A stretch of 45,110 nucleotides of DNA from assembly GCA_944412445.1 (NCBI GenBank), contig CALYBJ010000019.1, positions 1 through 45,110 of the forward strand. Direction: 5' to 3'. The notes under the pieces are model-generated. The model was not told where the DNA came from, searched no databases, and saw only the letters and a program-made list of their open reading frames with translations. The position numbers were made by a program, and so were the translations under genes. This stretch comes from an uncultured Clostridia bacterium (GTDB lineage Bacteria; Bacillota; Clostridia; Oscillospirales; Acutalibacteraceae). Positions 17,130 through 24,654 of this stretch are shown piece by piece; positions within the stretch are counted from its first letter, which is position 1; the number at the start of each line of letters is the position of its first letter.

Positions 17130-17170
17130 AAAGCCGCAAAGACATATAAATCTTTACGGCTTTAATTTTT
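17130..17170 (+). terminator. Terminator of the aldo/keto reductase gene
   Basis: AAAGCCGCAAAGA (17130-17142) pairs with TCTTTACGGCTTT (17151-17163) with one mismatch, followed by AATTTTTATT. Confidence 0.8.
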
Positions 17171-17185
17171 ATTGCAAAATTAAAA

Positions 17186-17211
17186 GGATGCGAAAAACGC
17201 ATCCTTTTTTT
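17186..17211. terminator. Terminator of the tRNA pair, usable on both strands
   Basis: GGATGCG (17186-17192) and CGCATCC (17198-17204) form a perfect stem with an AAAAA loop; T-runs lie on both outer sides. It sits directly beyond the 3' end of tRNA-Glu. Confidence 0.8.
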
Positions 17212-17285
17212 GGTGACCCGGACGAGAATCGAACTCGTGTTACCGCCGTGAAAGGGCGGTGTCTTAGCCGCTTGACCACCGGGCC
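17211..17285 (-). tRNA. tRNA-Glu (anticodon TTC)
   Basis: Reads on the minus strand from GGCCCGG to CCGGGTC plus ACCA, so the CCA end is encoded. The anticodon stem CCGCC/GGCGG encloses CTTTCAC with anticodon TTC. The T-loop is GTTCGAATC. It lies downstream of tRNA-Met and is probably cotranscribed with it. Confidence 0.96.
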
Positions 17286-17319
17286 GTATATAGGCAGCTT
17301 AAAAATAAACTGCCGTTTT

Positions 17320-17396
17320 TGGTAGCGGCAGTTGGATTTGAACCAATGACCTGTCGGGTATGAACCGAATGCTCTAGCCAGCTGAGCTATGCCGCC
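17320..17396 (-). tRNA. tRNA-Met (anticodon CAT), elongator type
   Basis: A 77-nt cloverleaf from GGCGGCA to TGCCGCT plus ACCA. The anticodon loop is TTCATAC. The paired first position and GCTCAGCTGG D-loop fit an elongator rather than the initiator. A tRNA-Ile with a modified CAT anticodon is possible but less likely. Confidence 0.9.
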
Positions 17397-17490
17397 ATAT
17401 TCGCTGCTGTTTAGCAAGCGAGTGTTATTATAAAGCAAAAAATGAATTTTGTCAAGGCATTTTTTTGAATTTTTTAAAATTTTAATTTTT

Positions 17491-18165
17491 TTATATATTG
17501 TTTATTAATTCAATAATTATTTCAGTCAGCGTTTTGTCGCATTTGCTGTTAACTTCCCGATAGCTTTCGGCAGCGGCGTCATCGGCAGTATCGCTTATCT
17601 GTCTTACAGCGAGAAAGGGCACACAGGCGTCATGACAGACTGAAGCCACAGCGGCTGTTTCCATGTCAAACTCTTCAATGCCGAAAATCTCCCTGTATTT
17701 TTGCTTTAAAGCTTTGTTCGCAAGGAAAAGATCGCCGCAGCCGCATTTAGCGGTTTTAATTCCGTCAATTTTTAAAGCGGCGTTAAGAAGCTTTTCATCA
17801 GCTTCGTAAACATAAATATCCTGAGGCTTTTTGCCCAGAGGGTAGCCTATCGGTGTTAAATCGAAGTCACATTCAACATAAGAAGTCCCTGCGGCGATAT
17901 CATTCCTGCGGAGATTTGAAACAGCTCCGGAAAGACCGAAATTTATAACTGCGTCCACCTTGTCGTCGGATATCAAAAATGCGGCGGCTGAGGCGGCGTT
18001 TACCTTGCCGATGCCGGCTTTAACTGCGATAAGCTCCTTTCCGTTTAAATTAAAGGATACCGATTCTCTGCTTCTTCTCAGGGAGTCGGAGCCGCCGTTT
18101 TTCTTTGCAAAATCATAAAAAGGAGCGTATTCATTTTCGTCGGCGATAACAAATCCGATTTTCAT
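17491..18165 (-). CDS. mtnN: MTA/SAH nucleosidase
   Basis: Cytoplasmic nucleosidase of 224 residues that cleaves adenine from 5'-methylthioadenosine and S-adenosylhomocysteine in the methionine salvage and activated-methyl cycles. Motifs are VIADENEY (catalytic Glu region), AGIGKVNAA (phosphorylase-fold signature), INFGLSGAV, FDMETAAVA (Glu169) and RQISDTAD with Asp192, the residue that protonates adenine. The sequence is divergent from E. coli MtnN, so a related purine nucleosidase is possible. ATG 18165 is chosen because AAAGGAG lies upstream and the previous gene's stop ends one base before it; the two are translationally coupled. Confidence 0.85.
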   Translation of the reverse strand: MKIGFVIADENEYAPFYDFAKKNGGSDSLRRSRESVSFNLNGKELIAVKAGIGKVNAASAAAFLISDDKVDAVINFGLSGAVSNLRRNDIAAGTSYVECDFDLTPIGYPLGKKPQDIYVYEADEKLLNAALKIDGIKTAKCGCGDLFLANKALKQKYREIFGIEEFDMETAAVASVCHDACVPFLAVRQISDTADDAAAESYREVNSKCDKTLTEIIIELINNI

Positions 18166-18166
18166 T

Positions 18167-18424
18167 TTAACCGTTCTCCTTTGACATGGCTTCTTCAAGA
18201 GCTTTTGCAAGCTGGTCGGGGCATGAGGTGTTTTTAAAACCGCATTTAATGCCCTTTATTCTGCTTATAATGTCTTCTGCTTTCATTCCCTGGGCAAAGC
18301 TTGCAATGCCTTTAAGATTGCCGTTGCAGCCTCCTAAAAATACAACATCGTAAACTTTTCCGTCTTCGATTTTAAAGGAAATCTGTCTTGAACAGGTTCC
18401 CGATGTTTTATAAGTATAATTCAT
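18167..18424 (-). CDS. TSCPD domain protein (TIGR03905-like)
   Basis: An 85-residue soluble protein of the short TSCPD family. It has the N-terminal TSGTCSRQISFKIEDGKVYDV, the GGCNGNLKG stretch and the C-terminal NTSCPDQLAKAL motif that names the family. The family's function is not established; related domains occur at the C-terminus of some ribonucleotide reductases. Four to five cysteines could bind metal (inference). It is first in a two-gene operon with the nucleosidase. Confidence 0.88.
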   Translation of the reverse strand: MNYTYKTSGTCSRQISFKIEDGKVYDVVFLGGCNGNLKGIASFAQGMKAEDIISRIKGIKCGFKNTSCPDQLAKALEEAMSKENG

Positions 18425-18459
18425 TTTATTTTCTGTTCCTTTCTGTCTGAATAAATATA

Positions 18460-18488
18460 ATTTTAGCAGATTAAAATTTGCAGTTCAA
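18460..18488 (-). promoter_or_regulatory. Promoter of the TSCPD-mtnN operon
   Basis: Minus strand TTGAAC (18483-18488), 17-nt spacer, TAAAAT (18460-18465), about 35 nt before the TSCPD start. Confidence 0.7.
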
Positions 18489-18527
18489 TATAAAATGTAT
18501 ATTTTTTTAGAATTTTTATGAAAAGAT

Positions 18528-18556
18528 TTGACATGAAAGCATATTTGTTATAAAAT
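18528..18556 (+). promoter_or_regulatory. Promoter of the aminotransferase-aldolase operon
   Basis: TTGACA (18528-18533), 17-nt spacer, TAAAAT (18551-18556). A GGAGG site follows at 18576-18580, giving a short leader and strong translation signals. Confidence 0.8.
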
Positions 18557-18589
18557 AATACCGTGAATATAAAATGGAGGTAAAAATAT

Positions 18590-20071
18590 ATGGACACACG
18601 TTTCGCAATTGAAAATTATTGTGATGCAAAGGCTGTTACAAAAGAGCTTGACGAGCTTATTAAACAGCCGATTTACACCATCAAGCCTGATGCGTTAAAG
18701 AATTATGAGGAAAATTATTACGGCAAGAAATGCTGCAAGTCAAAGGCTATGATCGACGAAGCACGCCAGATCATTCCCGGCGGCGTTCAGCATAACCTTG
18801 CTTTTAACTATCCTTTCCCCCTTGTTTTCACAAAAGCAAGCGGCATGAAGCTTTATGATATCGACGGCAATGAGTATTTTGACTTTCTTCAGGCAGGCGG
18901 CCCCACAGTTTTAGGCTCAAATCCTCCCGAAGTTCGTGAGCAGGTTATCGACCTTTTGAACACCTGCGGACCTTCAACGGGATTGTTCCATGAGTTTGAG
19001 TACAAGCTTGCAAAGAAGATTGCTGACAGCATTGAAACAGTTGATATGTTCCGTATGCTCGGTTCAGGTACAGAGGCTTGTATGGCGGCGGTTCGTGTTG
19101 CAAGACTTGCCACAAAGAACAAGAACATTGTTAAAATGGGCGGTGCATATCACGGCTGGAGCGATCAGTTAGGATACGGCATCCGTATTCCCGGCTCAAA
19201 GTTTACACAGGCACACGGTGTTCCTCTTTACATCTTCAAGCACACTCAGGAATTCTTCCCCAATGACCTTGATTCACTTGAGAGAGTTCTTAAGCTCAAC
19301 ACGCTCAGAGGCGGCACAGCAGCCGTATTTATCGAGCCTGTCGGTCCCGAAAGCGGAACAAGACCTCTTGATTATGATTTCAATAAGGGCGTTGAAAGAC
19401 TTTGCCGCAAATACGGCGCACTCCTTATCTTTGATGAGGTTGTTACAGGCTTCCGTGTTGGTATGGCAGGTGCTCAGGGTTACTTCGGCGTATCTCCTGA
19501 CCTTACAATTTTCGGTAAGGTTATAGCCGGCGGATATCCCGGAGCAGGCGGTATCGGCGGTAAGAAAGAGTACATGAAGTATCTCGGCGCAGGTCTTGAC
19601 GGAAGCACAAAGATTAAGAAAGCATTCATGGGCGGCACAATGGCTGCTACACCGATTTCATGTGTTGCCGGTTACTATACACTTGAAATGATTGACAAGA
19701 CAAACGCTTGTCAGAAAGCCGGCCAGATGGGCGACAGACTTACAAAGGGTCTTAAAGAGCTTATTAAGAAATATAATCTTCCCTTCGTAGCGTTTAACCA
19801 GGGTTCAATCTGCCATCTTGAAACAGTTGGTACAATGCACTTTGCTATCGACTGGAGCAAGCCTTGGGGAATCCCGAAGGTTCTCAGCGCAACAAGCGAG
19901 AGAAAGAAAGAGATGGAGCACATGGGTGCAGCTTACATGGCAGAAGGACTTGTTACTCTTGCAGGTTCAAGACTTTACACATCAGCTGCTTATACTCCTG
20001 AGCTTATCGATGAGGCTCTTGCAAGATTCGACAGAGTTTTCGCAAATGTAGGCCTTAAGCAGTATGACTGA
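18590..20071 (+). CDS. HemL-like class III PLP aminotransferase, unknown substrate
   Basis: A 493-residue fold-type I PLP enzyme of the class III aminotransferase family, nearest in motifs to glutamate-1-semialdehyde aminomutase. PLP contacts are FRMLGSGTEACMAA (phosphate site), GAYHGW, DEVVTGFR (Asp282) and FGKVIAGG with the Schiff-base Lys310. It has about 50 extra N-terminal residues compared with HemL and no haem gene nearby, so a true HemL role is unlikely. Codon use is strongly biased (CTT, GTT, CGT, ATC/ATT with almost no ATA), unlike its neighbours, suggesting very high expression. It is followed 24 nt later by a double aldolase, hinting at a two-step amino-compound pathway (inference). 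Confidence 0.85.
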   Translation: MDTRFAIENYCDAKAVTKELDELIKQPIYTIKPDALKNYEENYYGKKCCKSKAMIDEARQIIPGGVQHNLAFNYPFPLVFTKASGMKLYDIDGNEYFDFLQAGGPTVLGSNPPEVREQVIDLLNTCGPSTGLFHEFEYKLAKKIADSIETVDMFRMLGSGTEACMAAVRVARLATKNKNIVKMGGAYHGWSDQLGYGIRIPGSKFTQAHGVPLYIFKHTQEFFPNDLDSLERVLKLNTLRGGTAAVFIEPVGPESGTRPLDYDFNKGVERLCRKYGALLIFDEVVTGFRVGMAGAQGYFGVSPDLTIFGKVIAGGYPGAGGIGGKKEYMKYLGAGLDGSTKIKKAFMGGTMAATPISCVAGYYTLEMIDKTNACQKAGQMGDRLTKGLKELIKKYNLPFVAFNQGSICHLETVGTMHFAIDWSKPWGIPKVLSATSERKKEMEHMGAAYMAEGLVTLAGSRLYTSAAYTPELIDEALARFDRVFANVGLKQYD

Positions 20072-20095
20072 TAATCCCTGAAAAGAGGTGTCTTT

Positions 20096-21322
20096 ATGGA
20101 CATTTTAGAAGCAAAACAGGAGGTTGTTAAAGCTGGCTTAAAGCTTGTGGAGTCCGGACTTATTGCCCGTACATGGGGTAATGTAAGCTGTCGTGTAGAC
20201 GATGAATATTTCGTTATTACTCCCAGCGGAAGAAGCTATGAATCTTTAACGCCCGATGATATTGTTCTTGTAAAAATTGAAGACTGTTCCTATGAGTCTG
20301 AAATAAAGCCGTCCTCCGAAAAGGGAATCCATGCCGAGGCATACAAGCTTCGCAAGGATGTAAACTTTGTTATTCATACTCATCAGAAAAACGCATCCGC
20401 AATCAGCTTTTTAGGATATGACATAAATATCATTCCCGATGAAAGCAAGCCGGTTATAGGAAATAACATACCCGTTGCGTCTTACGGGCTTCCCGGTACG
20501 GGAAAGCTCAGAAAAGGCGTTGTAGCGGCTCTTGAGCGTTCAGATTCAAAGGCGGTTATAATGGCTCATCACGGAGCCCTTTGCCTGGGCAAGGACTATG
20601 ACGAAGCCTTTGCCGTAGCAGGGGAGCTTGAAAAGGTTTGCGGACAGTTCCTCCTTGACAGACTTGAAGCTGTTTCAGGAAAAGTTTCCGAGAACATAGC
20701 GGCGGTTGCCGAGCATATCGCAGAAGTTAGTGAAGAAGCTAAGAAGCAGGCGCAGATTTTTGACCCTTATGTTTCCGAAAGAGACGGTTCAACAATCATT
20801 ATGAATCCCGTTGACGGCGGAGAATCCGTAAGAATTGATATAAAAACAGGCAAGGAAGTAGCAGCTTGTGATAAATATCCTGCCAGTGCGGAGCTTCACA
20901 GAGCGATTTACAGTGCGAGAGACGATGTAAACTGCATACTTCACTCAAAAAAGCCTGAGATTGTATCTGCTTCAAAAGTAGGCGGCACATTTAAGCCCTT
21001 GCTTGATGATTTCGCCCAGCTTGTAGGAACAACGCTCAGAACAGGAGAATATAATCCTTCAAATACAGTAAAAAGCGCTAAAAAGGTTGTTAAAAAGCTT
21101 AAAGGCAGAAATGCTGCATTGCTTAAGGACAACGGCGCAATATGCGTAGCAGGGGATATGTATGACGCTGAGGCAGTTGAGATGGTTCTTGAAAAGGAAA
21201 TGAGGACAGACGCTGCTGCAAAGCTTATCGGTGATTACAAATATATTAATCCTGTAGAGGCATTGCTTATGAGAGTTATTTATAAGACTAAATACTCAAA
21301 GAAAGCAAAAACAAACAAGTAA
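20096..21322 (+). CDS. Tandem class II aldolase/adducin-domain protein
   Basis: A 408-residue protein with two class II aldolase domains (FucA/AraD/adducin family). The first (about 1-200) keeps the catalytic Glu75 (PSSEKGIHAEAY), the zinc ligands His94 and His96 (IHTH) and His159 (AHHG). The second (about 220-395) aligns over ELHRAIY, ILHSKK and DNGAICVAGD, but only His283 remains: the other ligand positions are Lys285 and Asn346. So one active and one degenerate domain are fused. Known family members cleave or condense hydroxy-aldehyde phosphates, or decarboxylate; the substrate here is unknown. AAGAGGTG precedes the start. It is cotranscribed with the aminotransferase. Confidence 0.82.
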   Translation: MDILEAKQEVVKAGLKLVESGLIARTWGNVSCRVDDEYFVITPSGRSYESLTPDDIVLVKIEDCSYESEIKPSSEKGIHAEAYKLRKDVNFVIHTHQKNASAISFLGYDINIIPDESKPVIGNNIPVASYGLPGTGKLRKGVVAALERSDSKAVIMAHHGALCLGKDYDEAFAVAGELEKVCGQFLLDRLEAVSGKVSENIAAVAEHIAEVSEEAKKQAQIFDPYVSERDGSTIIMNPVDGGESVRIDIKTGKEVAACDKYPASAELHRAIYSARDDVNCILHSKKPEIVSASKVGGTFKPLLDDFAQLVGTTLRTGEYNPSNTVKSAKKVVKKLKGRNAALLKDNGAICVAGDMYDAEAVEMVLEKEMRTDAAAKLIGDYKYINPVEALLMRVIYKTKYSKKAKTNK

Positions 21323-21338
21323 TAAAAAATTAACAGAT

Positions 21339-21373
21339 AACCCTTTGCGATTTTGTCGTAAAGGGTTGTTTTT
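21339..21373 (+). terminator. Terminator of the aminotransferase-aldolase operon
   Basis: AACCCTTT (21339-21346) pairs with AAAGGGTT (21360-21367), followed by GTTTTTA. Confidence 0.85.
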
Positions 21374-21423
21374 ATATGTTTCCGATGTTACAATAAAATA
21401 AAAAAGCAAAAAGGAGTATATAT

Positions 21424-23094
21424 ATGTATAAATATATTATATTATTAATTATTATAATAATTATAATACTTATAATAGGTGCGGTTTTGGGCTGGTTCAT
21501 AAAAAAGAAAAAACAGGGAATATGTCCTTTTTGCATTATCAAACAGCACTTATTCAAATCAAAAATAACAATGAATATACCAAAGGAATATTACAGCGGC
21601 GGAGAGGCCGATACGCCGCCTATGGGCTGGTCAAGCTGGAATACCTTCAGAAACAATATTGATGAACAGCTTATTCTTGATACAGCGGCAGCTGTAAAGA
21701 CAACGGGCTTGCTTGAAGCAGGATATAAATATATAAACCTTGACGACTGCTGGCAGTCTTCCATGAGGGACAGTCAGGGAAAGCTTCAGGGAGATTTAAG
21801 CAGATTTCCGTCAGGAATAAAAGCTCTTACGGAAAAGATAAATGAAATGGGCTTTAAAATGGGTATATACACATCAAACGGAGAATATACCTGTGAGGAT
21901 TTGCCGGCCAGCCTCGGAAGTGAGAAAACAGATGCGGAGACTTTTGCGCAATGGGGAATAGAGTATTTTAAATATGATTTCTGTCATAATGTAAAAATAC
22001 CTTCAGAGGCTCCGCTGGTAGAGAAAATTGAAATAAAGGACGCAGAAAATAATATATATGTTTTATCGTCAGAAGACGCAGTGCTCACCGGAATGGCAAA
22101 AGTGAAAGAGGACAAGCGCCTGGAAACAGGAAAATATATAAGCTTTTTAGGCCACGGAAAAGGAAGAGCGGAATTTAAGGTCAGCTGCAATTGTGAAGGT
22201 GAAGCTGTTGCCACATTCAGCATAAAAAAATCGGGAAATTACGAAAAATATCTTGTTATTCAGGTAAATAACGAATATTATGAACTGATAATTCCGGAAA
22301 CAAAAGCCTGGAGCGTGTCAGGAAGATATCAAATATTAATTAAAATTTCAAAAGGCGTTAATAAAATATCCATATTTAATCCGGTTTGCACAAGAGCAGA
22401 CAGTGCGTTTATTCAGTATAAAAGAATGGGAGAAGCCTTAAAAAACGCCTCAAAAGACAAAAAAATTACATATTCTATATGCGAATGGGGTAAAAATAAA
22501 CCAAAAAACTGGGCTTGGAACGCAGGAAATTTGTGGAGAACGACGCCTGATATAAGACCGATTTGGAAATGGATAATGGTAATTTACAATGTAAATTTAA
22601 AGCTGTACAGGTATGCCGGACCCGGTCACTGGAACGATCCCGATATGCTCGAAGTCGGAAACGGGAAGCTGACTTTTGAAGAGAATAAATCACATTTTTC
22701 ATTATGGTGCATGATGGCAGCGCCCCTGATTTTAGGAAATGATATAAGAAAACTGGTTAATAATAATGATAAAAACGATGTTTTGTCCATACTTAAAAAT
22801 ATGAGAATGATAGAGATTAATCAGGACAAAAAAGGAAAGCAGTGTATAAGATATAAGAAAACTTTTGCTTTTGATTATCTTATAAAAGAGCTTGAAAACG
22901 ATAATTTTGCTGTATGTATTTTAAATAAAAGCGGCAGTGAAAAAAAAGTTAATTTTAACCTTGCGGAAGCCCCTGCCGAGATAGTAAAAGGCAGAAAAAA
23001 ACTTTTTGATGTATGGGCTGAAAAGGAATATGAACAATCTGAAATCAGCTTAAAAATTCCTGCTCACGGATGCGTTGTGTTTAAGTCTTTCTAA
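21424..23094 (+). CDS. Membrane-anchored GH27 alpha-galactosidase with inserted module
   Basis: A 556-residue GH27 enzyme. Catalytic features: PPMGWSSWN, INLDDCW, the nucleophile Asp185 in FKYDFC, ICEWG (353-356) and the acid/base Asp407 in WNDPDML. The C-terminal beta-domain ends in AHGCVVF. Two oddities: residues 4-26 are an almost pure Ile/Leu membrane segment followed by KKKK, and roughly 135 extra residues (about 190-325) lie between the nucleophile and the CEW motif, with a jelly-roll-like pattern (SGNYEKYLVIQVNNEYYE, GVNKISIF) recalling CBM6/CBM35. AAGGAG at 21411-21416 supports this start over the internal ATG at 21571, which has no good site. Expected role: release of alpha-linked galactose. 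Confidence 0.9.
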   Translation: MYKYIILLIIIIIIILIIGAVLGWFIKKKKQGICPFCIIKQHLFKSKITMNIPKEYYSGGEADTPPMGWSSWNTFRNNIDEQLILDTAAAVKTTGLLEAGYKYINLDDCWQSSMRDSQGKLQGDLSRFPSGIKALTEKINEMGFKMGIYTSNGEYTCEDLPASLGSEKTDAETFAQWGIEYFKYDFCHNVKIPSEAPLVEKIEIKDAENNIYVLSSEDAVLTGMAKVKEDKRLETGKYISFLGHGKGRAEFKVSCNCEGEAVATFSIKKSGNYEKYLVIQVNNEYYELIIPETKAWSVSGRYQILIKISKGVNKISIFNPVCTRADSAFIQYKRMGEALKNASKDKKITYSICEWGKNKPKNWAWNAGNLWRTTPDIRPIWKWIMVIYNVNLKLYRYAGPGHWNDPDMLEVGNGKLTFEENKSHFSLWCMMAAPLILGNDIRKLVNNNDKNDVLSILKNMRMIEINQDKKGKQCIRYKKTFAFDYLIKELENDNFAVCILNKSGSEKKVNFNLAEAPAEIVKGRKKLFDVWAEKEYEQSEISLKIPAHGCVVFKSF

Positions 23095-23108
23095 GCTGTT
23101 AAATAAAA

Positions 23109-23147
23109 GATCGGTACAGATTTTAATGCTGTTTCCGGTCTTTTTTT
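23109..23147 (+). terminator. Terminator of the GH27 gene
   Basis: GATCGG (23109-23114) pairs with CCGGTC (23135-23140), extended by ACAG/CTGT across a small bulge, then TTTTTTT. Confidence 0.75.
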
Positions 23148-23281
23148 ATTACAAAATTTAGAAAAAATCAAGCTGAATTTTTGACTTGATATTAAAAAAA
23201 ACAGGCTGAAATTTTTTCTGAAAAATTTAAAAATAAAGTTATTTCTATATATAGTGTAATAAGTGTAATGACTGAAGATTT

Positions 23282-23314
23282 GACCGCCGTATATTGGGAG
23301 GTCTGAATTTTTTT
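23282..23314 (+). terminator. Orphan terminator-like hairpin
   Basis: GACCGCC (23282-23288) pairs with GGAGGTC (23297-23303) with one G-A mismatch, followed by TGAATTTTTTT. It lies about 140 nt after the GH27 terminator with no gene between. It could be a second stop signal or the end of a small RNA. Confidence 0.4.
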
Positions 23315-23384
23315 ATTGTCATAAAAAATTAAATTTTTAATAGTGAAAAATAAAAGTTACAAGTTTGTAAGTATTAACGAAGTA

Positions 23385-23432
23385 TTTGTTATTAAAATGC
23401 AAATATTGACAAAATAATGGCATTATAACAAA
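23385..23432. repeat. Imperfect inverted repeat
   Basis: TTTGTTAT (23385-23392) plus AATGC (23396-23400) faces GCATTATAACAAA (23420-23432), 13 pairs with a three-base bulge and a 19-nt loop. It lies about 75 nt upstream of the -35 box of the 3D-domain gene and could be an operator; significance in AT-rich DNA is uncertain. Confidence 0.3.
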
Positions 23433-23506
23433 AGCAGATTTTTTTAAATGTGAAAAAATGCCAATAGATTTCGTCATTTTGTACAAATTCGCTATGTTGT
23501 TTTTGC

Positions 23507-23535
23507 TTGACATTTACAAAACACTTGCCTATAAT
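23507..23535 (+). promoter_or_regulatory. Promoter of the 3D-domain protein gene
   Basis: TTGACA (23507-23512), 17-nt spacer, TATAAT (23530-23535). A full consensus sigma-A promoter with a leader of about 80 nt. Confidence 0.88.
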
Positions 23536-23624
23536 GACGGCGTCTTGTTGCTCAATGTATATTGCCGAAAATATGCAGCAATTTTATGCACAATTTTCGG
23601 AGAAAACATCAAAGGAGACAATTT

Positions 23625-24515
23625 ATGAAGAAAGCAAAAAAAATCTTAACTTTTGTCCGCGAGACAACAACGGGAAAAAAGTGTGCGGCAGCGCTTTCTG
23701 CCTCTGCCATATTGCTTACATCCGTTGCGTGTTCCGTACCTTTGTCAACTACCAGTCAAAATTCGGTAGGAAACATTTTTGCGGATAAGGGCCATAAGGT
23801 AATCATTGAACTTTCGGAGAATTATTTATCGCCTAACGCAGGAAGCAACATTTCCGTGCTTGATTTTACAGGCAGGAGTTATGGTATAGAGGAGTCAAGC
23901 GAAATAGATATTTTTGCAGAAGCCTCTTCGGAAGCCTCCGGAAGTGAAAGCGCAGAAAAGAACACTGATTCGGCAGCAGAGGAAACAACGAAAGAAAAAG
24001 AAACCGAAGCTGCAAAAGAAAAAATCAACTATGAAAAAGAAGTAACAACAGTTTCTCATAATTCTGTTAAGGAAACGACTACTGCGGCTCAGACCGCGTC
24101 ATCAGCTTCTGTAAATTCAGCTGACGGAGAATATACATTTTCCCAGCTTGGAATTTCACAGATGTCTGACATATCGGTTCCCGACAGCATCAAGTTTGAT
24201 GAAAACGGAGTACCGCTTAATTATTCTTACAAGCTTACCGGAAAGGGAACAGCGTATAACATGGGAACTACAACGGCAACAGGCACATCGGTTCATCCCG
24301 GAGTTGTAGCTGTAAATCCTAATATTATTCCTTACGGTTCAAAACTTTACATTGTTGCGGCAGACGGAAGCGGCATTGTTTACGGCTACAGCAGCGCAGA
24401 GGACACCGGAGGATTTATATACTGGAACAATGCGCCGTTAGTTGATTTGTATGTCAACTCTTACAGCGACGCTTGTTATTGGGGCAACAGACCGGTAACT
24501 GTATATGTATTTTAA
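23625..24515 (+). CDS. Secreted 3D-domain cell-wall protein
   Basis: A 296-residue exported protein. Residues 1-37 form a long signal peptide (positively charged MKKAKK, then ALSASAILLTSVAC). A Ser/Glu/Thr/Lys-rich linker follows (about 100-185), then a C-terminal 3D domain (203-296), a double-psi beta-barrel as in MltA, YocH and YabE, which act on peptidoglycan. The domain shows GTAYN, GVVAVNPNIIPYGSKLYI, EDTGG and VDLYV. Of the three Asp residues that name the family, Asp260 and Asp274 are present but the first is Asn231. AAAGGAG precedes ATG 23625; in-frame codons further upstream lie after the promoter but lack a site. Likely a lytic transglycosylase or remodelling factor (inference). Confidence 0.85.
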   Translation: MKKAKKILTFVRETTTGKKCAAALSASAILLTSVACSVPLSTTSQNSVGNIFADKGHKVIIELSENYLSPNAGSNISVLDFTGRSYGIEESSEIDIFAEASSEASGSESAEKNTDSAAEETTKEKETEAAKEKINYEKEVTTVSHNSVKETTTAAQTASSASVNSADGEYTFSQLGISQMSDISVPDSIKFDENGVPLNYSYKLTGKGTAYNMGTTTATGTSVHPGVVAVNPNIIPYGSKLYIVAADGSGIVYGYSSAEDTGGFIYWNNAPLVDLYVNSYSDACYWGNRPVTVYVF

Positions 24516-24522
24516 CAAGACA

Positions 24523-24551
24523 GCAGGATCTGAATGATCCTGCATTTTTTT
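24523..24551 (+). terminator. Terminator of the 3D-domain gene
   Basis: GCAGGATC (24523-24530) and GATCCTGC (24536-24543) form a perfect 8-bp stem followed by ATTTTTTT. Confidence 0.92.
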
Positions 24552-24576
24552 GTTTAATCTGCACATAAAAAACCGG

Positions 24577-24605
24577 TTGCAATTTTATGCCGACAGTGCT
24601 ATAAT
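24577..24605 (+). promoter_or_regulatory. Promoter of the secreted hydrolase gene
   Basis: TTGCAA (24577-24582), 17-nt spacer, TATAAT (24600-24605), about 50 nt before the start codon. Confidence 0.7.
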
Positions 24606-24654
24606 ATATTAAAATATTTGTGAATATTTAATATATTTGATTGAAGGTGTTTTT

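Larger units (their letters stand above)
23148..23506. other. AT-rich intergenic region without a gene
   Basis: No coding region is supported here. It contains a terminator-like hairpin at 23282-23314, an imperfect inverted repeat at 23385-23432 and several A/T tracts. It is unusually long for this window, which otherwise has short spacers. Confidence 0.6.

Noticed and set aside
23148..23620. c-di-AMP (ydaO-type) riboswitch before the 3D-domain gene
   Set aside because: Such riboswitches control some 3D/wall hydrolase genes, but the conserved sequence blocks are not seen and the promoter at 23507 leaves too short a leader.
23507..23788. 93-codon plus-strand frame at the 3D gene promoter
   Set aside because: It starts in the promoter, lacks a binding site and overlaps the true signal-peptide frame.
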